From: JASGDB01 sp049841315
GTDB taxonomy: Bacteria > Bacteroidota > Bacteroidia > Flavobacteriales > Weeksellaceae
Length of the DNA: 21,200 nt
Assembly: GCA_049841315.1 (NCBI GenBank)
Contig: JASGDB010000163.1
Coordinates: 1 to 21,200, forward strand
Direction of reading: 5' to 3'
The notes under the pieces were generated by a model, which saw only the letters and a program-made list of their open reading frames with translations, had not been told where the DNA came from and ran no database searches. Within the stretch, counting starts at the first letter, position 1. Every line of letters begins with the position of its first letter. Of this stretch, positions 16,227 to 21,200 are shown piece by piece. The position numbers and the translations under genes were made by a program.

Positions 16227-16370
16227 ATGCACGAAAGGCGTTTTGCGGACAAAGCCGTTTTCGGACATCTCGCCGTAAGATACTTTGATATACTTGCGGG
16301 AAATTTTGAAAGAATCGGAATATCCATAAAATCCCTCTCTGTATTTTTATCAACATTTTTTAAACATTAA
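16227..16370 (+). CDS. Possible 47-residue small ORF upstream of the precursor
   Basis: An ATG at 16227 opens 47 codons ending with TAA at 16368-16370, 17 bases before the precursor gene. The translation starts MHERRFADKAVFGHLAVRYF and continues with DILAGNFERIGISI before a hydrophobic end. A candidate -7 box lies 9 bases upstream. The opposite strand is also open over most of this span (45 codons without an ATG at the start, ending VRKTPFVHLFPQK), so the DNA may be a decayed gene fragment or a repeat rather than this ORF. I do not recognise either translation. Treat as weak. Confidence 0.25.
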   Translation: MHERRFADKAVFGHLAVRYFDILAGNFERIGISIKSLSVFLSTFFKH

Positions 16371-16387
16371 CTATAAAAAAGAATCTT

Positions 16388-16603
16388 ATGAAAATAGATT
16401 TAACAAGCAGTGCAAATCAAAAACAGATTGCAAGCGCAAGAAGCCAGATTAAAGAGTCGGCAGATTTAAGAAAATTTGATAGTTTTTTGGCAAAATATGA
16501 TGTTATTGACTTCAATGACAGTGAACAATTATCAGCAGCAAAAGGTTGTTGTGGCGGAGAAAACTGTTGTCAAAACATTACAATTACTCCTACATTTGGC
16601 TAA
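16388..16603 (+). CDS. Candidate Cys-rich RiPP precursor peptide
   Basis: A 71-residue peptide. Residues 1-53 are polar and helix-prone, starting MKIDLTSSANQKQIASARSQ, and end in DSEQLSAAKG. The rest is a short, distinct core with two Cys pairs, CCGGENCC (Cys54, Cys55, Cys60, Cys61), then QNITITPTFG rich in Thr and Ile. Long leader, Gly before the core, Cys/Thr-rich core and position just before a modifying-enzyme-like gene are what one expects of a ribosomally made, post-translationally modified peptide. It has no Sec signal peptide. A hairpin with a short T run follows and may limit read-through into the enzyme genes. Alternatives: a small metal-binding protein using the two CC pairs, or a bacteriocin or pheromone. 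The family is unknown to me. Confidence 0.72.
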   Translation: MKIDLTSSANQKQIASARSQIKESADLRKFDSFLAKYDVIDFNDSEQLSAAKGCCGGENCCQNITITPTFG

Positions 16604-16621
16604 CAGATTTATTGTATGCTT

Positions 16622-16661
16622 ACCCTGTTTTGGTAATTAAATTATTCCGGAACAGGGTTTT
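16622..16661 (+). terminator. Leaky terminator/attenuator between precursor and enzyme
   Basis: ACCCTGTTTTGG (16622-16633) pairs over 12 positions with CCGGAACAGGGT (16647-16658), including two G-U pairs. The loop TAATTAAATTATT can pair further (TAAT/ATTA with a small bulge). Only TTTT follows. It sits in the 73-base gap between the precursor stop and the next ATG, a position used in many peptide clusters to make more precursor mRNA than enzyme mRNA. Confidence 0.6.
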
Positions 16662-16676
16662 AATAAACAATCTTAA

Positions 16677-17843
16677 ATGAAATCGCCGTATTTGCAAAAC
16701 ATTGACAAGTTAAAAAAAGAGATTTATGAAATACCTTTTAGTGAAATAGAAAATATGGGTTTACTTGGCACATATTTGATGGTTTCTGCTAACTTGCTGA
16801 CATATCTTCCACATCTGAGCAACGAAGAGCGTTATAAACAGGTTCAAAATATTCAGTTTAATCGTAATTTATCAATCATAGACCAACACTATTTTGAGGT
16901 GTTGAATAATTTAAAAGTTATTGATAAATTTGATATTATTGAAAAAAGCATTAACAGCAGTTTTATTTTTGTTACTTATCATACAGGTTCTTACAGATTA
17001 TTTCTTCAACTCCTCAGTAAAAAAGGAGTTCCTTTCAGTTTGGTAACGGAAGAACGTTTCATAAAAGAACAGGGAGATGTTGTGAAAAGTATATTCAAAA
17101 AGTTAAGGGAAAATCCTAATGAGGAATTGGAAATACTGCCTGCCGAAAATCCAAAATTGATGTTTGAATTAATGAATCGTTTAAGAAACGGCATTTCGGT
17201 GGTTTTTTACATAGATGGGAATACAGGTGCTACCGATAAAGATTTGGACAAAAATAAAAATCTGTTCAAAATTAATTTCTTGAATCATCATATTTATGCA
17301 AGACAAGGAATTGCGTATCTCGCTTATCTTAGCAAAGTTCCGTTGGTTACAGCCGTTGCGAAACGGAACAAAAATTTGAGCAACAGACTGCTGATAAAAC
17401 CGATAAGCACAAATTCGCTGATGAAAAAAGGTCGCAATGGTTTCATCAATACAATTACACAAAAACTGTATGGAGAATTGGAAATTTTTCTGAAAAAACA
17501 TCCTGAACAATGGGAAGGATGGTTTTACGTGGATAAATTTTTTAAACCGGAAATAACACAAGATGTTTCAGAAAAAATAAAGTTAAAATCCAATAAAAAA
17601 GTATCTTTGTGTCTGGAAGACTCTGTGTATCTGACAAAATATGATGAAGAACACGCTTTTTTGGTAACAAAAAAAGATTATCAAATTATGAAAATCACAA
17701 ATTTGCTTTATGATGTTTTGGATTTTTTCAGAACACCGCAGTTGGTAAAACCGAAAGAATCTTTACTTATCAATAGCAATGTTGTCAATTGGGATTTCGT
17801 AACAGAACTGATTGAAATGAAACTTATAAGCCCGACACAATGA
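16677..17843 (+). CDS. LpxL/HtrB-like acyltransferase with RRE-like C-terminal domain
   Basis: A 388-residue protein. The middle resembles the lipid A acyltransferase family (Lip_A_acyltrans): SFIFVTYHTGSYRLFLQLL (about 95-113) matches the region of the HX4D/E motif, RNGISVVFYIDGNTGA (170-185) and HHIYARQGIAYLAYLSKVPLVTAV (204-227) match the substrate region, and KKHPEQWEGWFYVDKFF (273-289) matches the HPEQW...RW end of LpxL. The catalytic motif is altered: His102 is present but the acidic partner position holds Arg107. Residues about 300-388 (VSLCLEDSVYLTKYDEEHAFLV ... FVTELIEMKLIS) have the strand-strand-helix-helix pattern of PqqD-like peptide-recognition (RRE) domains. No N-terminal membrane anchor. 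It overlaps the S41 gene by ATGA. Proposed role: binds the precursor leader and acylates or otherwise modifies the core; that is inference. Confidence 0.65.
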   Translation: MKSPYLQNIDKLKKEIYEIPFSEIENMGLLGTYLMVSANLLTYLPHLSNEERYKQVQNIQFNRNLSIIDQHYFEVLNNLKVIDKFDIIEKSINSSFIFVTYHTGSYRLFLQLLSKKGVPFSLVTEERFIKEQGDVVKSIFKKLRENPNEELEILPAENPKLMFELMNRLRNGISVVFYIDGNTGATDKDLDKNKNLFKINFLNHHIYARQGIAYLAYLSKVPLVTAVAKRNKNLSNRLLIKPISTNSLMKKGRNGFINTITQKLYGELEIFLKKHPEQWEGWFYVDKFFKPEITQDVSEKIKLKSNKKVSLCLEDSVYLTKYDEEHAFLVTKKDYQIMKITNLLYDVLDFFRTPQLVKPKESLLINSNVVNWDFVTELIEMKLISPTQ

Positions 17844-19162
17844 AACACCATTTCCCAACCTTGATTTTTTTGATTAGCACATTTTCGTTCGCACAACAAA
17901 ACTACAAAACCGATATAGATTTGGGTGGTGGTTTTTTGATTACAACTTTTCTTAATTTAAACAACGAGCAGAATCAATTTTTGCTCACATCGCCCAAAAA
18001 TGCTGACAAAAGAGCAATCGGCAGTTTCAAATCAACTTTGGGAAGAATGTTTGGAAAATTACCAAAAGAGGGGGTTTTTGTAACGCTGAACGGCACACAA
18101 AAAGGCGATAGTTTGGTAGGAAATGCCAAGGTTCCCGTCTTAGGAAATTTGAAATTCAAAGGTATTGCAAAATCAAACCAAATAAGCGGTGATTTACTGA
18201 AAGACGATAATACAGAAGTTGCTGTCATAAAAGGATTTAAGACAAATGAAACCAAAATAGACTACAAAAATTTCTATTCAAAAATCGTAGAAATTACCCA
18301 AAATAATATCTATTCCAAAGACGTTTTACAGACAAAAGAATGGCAGAGTTTCCAGACAAAACTCAAAAAATTGTGTAACAATGCGCAGGACGATGTTGAA
18401 CTTTTTCTCGGATTTAACTTACTCAGCCCAAAACTCACTTTCAGTCATTACAACCTGATAATGCAAAAAGACGGAGAAGAGCAGGACAATTCGGAAGAAA
18501 AAACGCCGACCGTAATTTTTGAAGAAAAAACACCCGAAACGGCATATCTGAAAATCAAAAATTTCAGCACTTCACAAACTGAAATTGCCGAAATTTTTCC
18601 GAGAATAACGGCAAAGAACTATAAAAATCTAATCGTTGATTTGCGCGAAAACGGCGGTGGTGGTTTGGAAGCCGCATTTGAATTCGGAAAACATATTTTG
18701 AGTGAACAAACCGAAGTCGGATATTTCATTACCAATAAATTCGGAAATCCCGATATACAAAGTTTTTCCTCGCTTCCCGCAACGAAAGCCGAGACCACAA
18801 ACGGCTTCATAGAAGAACTAAAACACGGAAAAGGCGCAAAAATGGTAATCCCGAAATCAAATAATGCCATATTTTCGGGGAAATTATATGTTTTAACCGA
18901 CAAGAAAACGGCAAGCACCTGCGAGCCGATTGTGTATGTTTTGAAAAACACCAAACGAGCAACCATTATTGGCGAAAATACCGCAGGCGCAATGTTGAGT
19001 GCTGCTCCTTTTGAAATTTCGGGAAAATACAAACTCCTGCTTCCACTTGCGGATTTTTATACTTATGACGGTGTTCGGCTTGACCAAGTCGGTGTATCGC
19101 CAAACATCCGAACAGAATCCGAAAATGCCTTGAACAAAGCACTTGCATTGATAGGGAAATAA
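17840..19162 (+). CDS. Exported S41-family serine peptidase
   Basis: A 440-residue protein with a signal peptide (MKHHFPTLIFLISTFSFAQ, cleavage about 18/19). An N-terminal beta-rich region (about 20-135) and a helical linker precede the S41 core. NLIVDLRENGGGGLEAAF (263-280) is the family glycine loop. KTASTCEP carries the nucleophile Ser359 with Glu362, and IIGENTAGAMLS (376-387) is the following family segment. The Lys that serves as base in Tsp/CtpA, 25 residues after the Ser, is Ala384 here, so this fits the tricorn/S41B-like branch that uses Ser-His; SH at 202-203 could supply the His. The C-terminal YDGVRLDQVGVSPN is typical. No PDZ domain is evident. It is translationally coupled to the acyltransferase-like gene and 13 bases before the AAA ATPase. 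A leader peptidase role is inferred from context. Confidence 0.82.
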   Translation: MKHHFPTLIFLISTFSFAQQNYKTDIDLGGGFLITTFLNLNNEQNQFLLTSPKNADKRAIGSFKSTLGRMFGKLPKEGVFVTLNGTQKGDSLVGNAKVPVLGNLKFKGIAKSNQISGDLLKDDNTEVAVIKGFKTNETKIDYKNFYSKIVEITQNNIYSKDVLQTKEWQSFQTKLKKLCNNAQDDVELFLGFNLLSPKLTFSHYNLIMQKDGEEQDNSEEKTPTVIFEEKTPETAYLKIKNFSTSQTEIAEIFPRITAKNYKNLIVDLRENGGGGLEAAFEFGKHILSEQTEVGYFITNKFGNPDIQSFSSLPATKAETTNGFIEELKHGKGAKMVIPKSNNAIFSGKLYVLTDKKTASTCEPIVYVLKNTKRATIIGENTAGAMLSAAPFEISGKYKLLLPLADFYTYDGVRLDQVGVSPNIRTESENALNKALALIGK

Positions 19163-19175
19163 AACAAAATCAAAA

Positions 19176-20648
19176 ATGGATTTACTAAAAGGCGGAGCTA
19201 TTGTTGCGTTCGTGGCTGGTTTTTGGGACAAAATCAAAACTTTTTTATGGCTGTTACTTTCCACTTTCGTTCAAAAGGCAGAAATCAAATCCGAGGACGT
19301 GCACGGCGAAATAATCGGTTATTTGGTAAACAACTATAAAAAACTAAACGGTTACGATAAAGTCTTTTCTTCCCAATACGAGTCATTCAGAAACGGAAAA
19401 TACGGATTAGTTCCTTATGAAAAATACGGAGACAGTTTAATGGTTTTCCTCTCCGAAAAAAAATACTTTTTTAAGTTAATAAGGATTCCTTTTATTTTCA
19501 GCAAAAACAAGGTTTCATTGGCGGGCGGAGAAAATAACAATGAACAAAAAAACGGAACAAGATGTTTCTCCAATATTATTTACATTCGTGGAACGGTTGA
19601 CGTTGCGGAAATTGTGAAAAAATCAATCATTCACAGAAATCGTCTCAGTTGGCAGATGGACGATTGGGAAGAAAAAACAAACCGTTTCAACATCTATTAC
19701 TTCCCCGAAAGAGAACGAAACAATGAAACAAAACAACATTACGGCTATGGTTTTGCTTGGTTCAAACAAAGTCAATATAAATTATTGGGAATCAGTCAAA
19801 ACGAATTGGGCAGAGAACTAAAAAGTTACGGCAACGCTTTGGAAAATTTATTTTTTCCGCAGGAAATAAAAGATTTAATCAACATTATAGGTTTATGGGT
19901 CAATAGCAAAGATTGGTATAGAGAAAAAAGTATTCCGTGGAAGAAGGGTTGGTTGTTGTATGGTGTTCCCGGAACAGGAAAAACCGCCTTGGCAAGAGCG
20001 TTTGCGGAAGATTTGGATTTGCCGATATATTTTTTTTCTTTGGCTCAAATGTCAAACAACGAACTCATCAAATCTTGGCAAAGTATGCAGCTGAATATTC
20101 CTTGTATCGCTCTGATTGAAGATATAGACAATGTTTTTGACAAAAGAAAAAACATAGCACAAAACTCCAATTTTCTGTTTAGCAACTTTACAAACCAAAG
20201 GAGTGATAATGAAACTGCCGAACAGAGCGAAATAAAAACTCCATTAACGTTTGACACATTGCTGAATTGTCTTGACGGTATTGATAAAACAGATGGCGTT
20301 TTTACGATTATCACGACAAACGATATTAGCAAAATTGATGAAGCAATCGGCGTTCCACAAACCTTAGAAAATGGAGACCAAAGATTTATTTCCACCCGCC
20401 CCGGAAGAATAGACAGAGCCATACTTCTAAGTTATATGAGCCGAGACAACAAAATCAAAATGGCAGAAAAAATACTTTCGGACTTCCCCGACAAGATAGA
20501 AGAAATAAAAATTCATATAGCGAAAGACGAGCAAGAAACGCCCGCTCAATTTCAAGAATATTGTGCACAAATTGCATTGCAAGAATATTGGAAAAAGAAA
20601 GAGCAAAATTTATTTCGTTCGTCCGACATTCAAAACCATATTTTATAA
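19176..20648 (+). CDS. BCS1-like membrane-anchored AAA ATPase
   Basis: A 490-residue AAA+ protein. One hydrophobic segment near the N-terminus (about 7-33, GGAIVAFVAGFWDKIKTFLW) can span the membrane, followed by a beta-rich domain (about 40-225) comparable in place to the BCS1 N-terminal domain. Walker A is GVPGTGKT (263-270), Walker B is IALIEDID (311-318), and sensor 1 is ITTND (379-383). The phrases FDTLLNCLDGID (359-370) and STRPGRIDR (406-414, arginine finger) are characteristic of BCS1. Mitochondrial BCS1 moves the folded Rieske protein across the inner membrane; bacterial relatives are largely uncharacterised. It follows the S41 gene by 13 bases. In this cluster it could export or unfold the modified peptide, or act in an unrelated defence or quality-control role. 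Confidence 0.85.
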   Translation: MDLLKGGAIVAFVAGFWDKIKTFLWLLLSTFVQKAEIKSEDVHGEIIGYLVNNYKKLNGYDKVFSSQYESFRNGKYGLVPYEKYGDSLMVFLSEKKYFFKLIRIPFIFSKNKVSLAGGENNNEQKNGTRCFSNIIYIRGTVDVAEIVKKSIIHRNRLSWQMDDWEEKTNRFNIYYFPERERNNETKQHYGYGFAWFKQSQYKLLGISQNELGRELKSYGNALENLFFPQEIKDLINIIGLWVNSKDWYREKSIPWKKGWLLYGVPGTGKTALARAFAEDLDLPIYFFSLAQMSNNELIKSWQSMQLNIPCIALIEDIDNVFDKRKNIAQNSNFLFSNFTNQRSDNETAEQSEIKTPLTFDTLLNCLDGIDKTDGVFTIITTNDISKIDEAIGVPQTLENGDQRFISTRPGRIDRAILLSYMSRDNKIKMAEKILSDFPDKIEEIKIHIAKDEQETPAQFQEYCAQIALQEYWKKKEQNLFRSSDIQNHIL

Positions 20649-20728
20649 CTTCTCTTATCAATTTTATAAACAAATTTATCCGAAAAGTCCGGCAAACAAT
20701 TTTATTTTCGTATCACAAACAAAAGAAA

Positions 20729-21088
20729 ATGAAAAAACTAATCATCACAACAATCCTCTCTCCCATACTCGCATTGTCTCAGAATACAGGCTTTGACAAA
20801 GCGTTGAAAATCGGAGAAATAGCCGTTGGCGGTCTAAGCCTTCTGAAAAGCGGAAAGTCACAGGATAATAATTCTACCACTGTAGAAAATTTTTGTGTCA
20901 GCAACAAACTTACGGATAAAGTAACATTCAAACTTGCCGCAGACGACAAAAACGACAAAGAACTCGTCATTCCTGCCGGAGGCAAAGAATGTGTTTACAA
21001 AGTGGACAAAGGAGTTTGGCGTTATGTTGTAACACTTGCCAATGGAGAGGTCTACAAAAAAGGAGAATACAATTTAGAGCCTGTTTAA
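20729..21088 (+). CDS. Small secreted protein, 3' end altered by an IS
   Basis: A 119-residue reading frame starting at the ATG 20729-20731; the upstream in-frame ATG at 20561 lies inside the AAA gene and lacks a signal peptide after it. Residues 1-17 (MKKLIITTILSPILALS) are a signal peptide. After a short helix and a polar linker, residues 51-116 look like a small beta-sandwich with two cysteines (Cys56, Cys88) that may form a disulfide, and alternating strands WRYVVTLANGEVYKKGEYNL. The last three codons (GAG CCT GTT) and the stop TAA appear to be the terminal repeat of an IS5-family element starting at 21077, so the natural C-terminus was probably different, perhaps by few residues. I do not recognise a family. 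It lies 80 bases after the AAA gene; an immunity or accessory role is only a guess. Confidence 0.72.
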   Translation: MKKLIITTILSPILALSQNTGFDKALKIGEIAVGGLSLLKSGKSQDNNSTTVENFCVSNKLTDKVTFKLAADDKNDKELVIPAGGKECVYKVDKGVWRYVVTLANGEVYKKGEYNLEPV

Positions 21089-21200
21089 ATTTTATTCAAT
21101 AAATTTTTTATGGCGGATAATTTGACCATTGTTTCAGAATTTTCCATTACGAGCTCGTAATTTCTGCATAATCTTCTGTCGTTATCAAACCAAGAAAATG
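21077..21200 (-). mobile_element. IS5-family insertion sequence, partial, cut by window end
   Basis: The transposase end reads inwards on the minus strand, and GAGCCTGTTTAAATTT at 21077-21092 looks like an IS5-group (IS1031-like) terminal inverted repeat. The three bases before it, TTA (21074-21076), fit the TNA target usually duplicated by these elements. The other end and the second target copy lie outside the window, so the boundary is provisional. Confidence 0.6.
21085..21200 (-). CDS. IS5-family transposase, C-terminal fragment
   Basis: The minus strand from 21198 reads 37 residues to a TAA stop at 21087-21085: FSWFDNDRRLCRNYELVMEN, then SETMVKLSAIKNLLNKI. This is the conserved end of IS5-family transposases, where RTFxWFxxxRRLxxxYE contains the last catalytic Glu (here the E of NYEL). 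The gene is complete at its 3' end and continues beyond the window. Its stop overlaps the stop of the convergent small secreted protein by two bases, which agrees with the element ending just inside that gene. Confidence 0.85.
   Translation of the reverse strand, partial: FSWFDNDRRLCRNYELVMENSETMVKLSAIKNLLNKI

Noticed and set aside
20561..20728. 56-codon N-terminal extension of the small secreted protein
   Set aside because: It overlaps the AAA ATPase gene, and the ATG at 20729 begins directly with a good signal peptide.
1..21200. CRISPR arrays, tRNA or rRNA genes
   Set aside because: No regularly spaced direct repeats and no tRNA-like cloverleaf or rRNA sequence was noticed by eye; the only exact spaced repeat is the two-copy 13-mer at 16143 and 16201.

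Overview
The window looks like a chromosomal segment of a flavobacterium close to Chryseobacterium or Elizabethkingia (family Weeksellaceae). The support is AT-rich DNA, two secreted proteins ending in type A sorting domains of the type IX secretion system (T9SS), flavobacterial promoter boxes (TTG or TTTG, about 19 bases, TAnnTTTG), and intergenic repeats of kinds common in this group. The genus is inferred from protein flavour only.

Left part (1-5047): an intergenic fold-back repeat, then a large secreted M12B-like metalloprotease with its terminator, a long perfect hairpin repeat, two small inner-membrane protein genes on the minus strand, and secG with a clear promoter and terminator. Middle (5066-9816): a tightly overlapping minus-strand operon that begins with recR (recombinational repair) and continues with a polytopic membrane protein, a GT2 glycosyltransferase, an NAD-dependent epimerase/dehydratase and a CgeB-like glycosyltransferase, most likely for a cell-surface glycan. 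Next (10027-15644): a 1131-residue T9SS cargo protein built of two copies of one module, a 532-base non-coding gap, a small lipoprotein whose start is fixed by a promoter box, and a HI0933/YhiN-type flavoprotein whose C-terminus is made of an intergenic repeat.

Right part (15707-21200): the most interesting region. A minus-strand XRE-type regulator faces a plus-strand cluster: a possible 47-codon ORF, a 71-residue peptide with a long leader and a CCGGENCC core (a candidate ribosomally made, modified peptide, RiPP), a leaky-terminator-like hairpin, a 388-residue enzyme that looks like an LpxL/HtrB acyltransferase joined to a C-terminal domain of RRE (PqqD-like) character, an exported S41 peptidase, a membrane-anchored BCS1-like AAA ATPase, and a small secreted protein. 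No ABC exporter or C39 peptidase is seen here. A working hypothesis is that the acyltransferase-like protein modifies the Cys-rich peptide, the BCS1-like ATPase moves it across the inner membrane (as mitochondrial BCS1 moves a folded protein), and the periplasmic S41 peptidase trims it. This is inference. An IS5-family element enters from the right edge; its terminal repeat appears to supply the last three codons and the stop of the small secreted protein.
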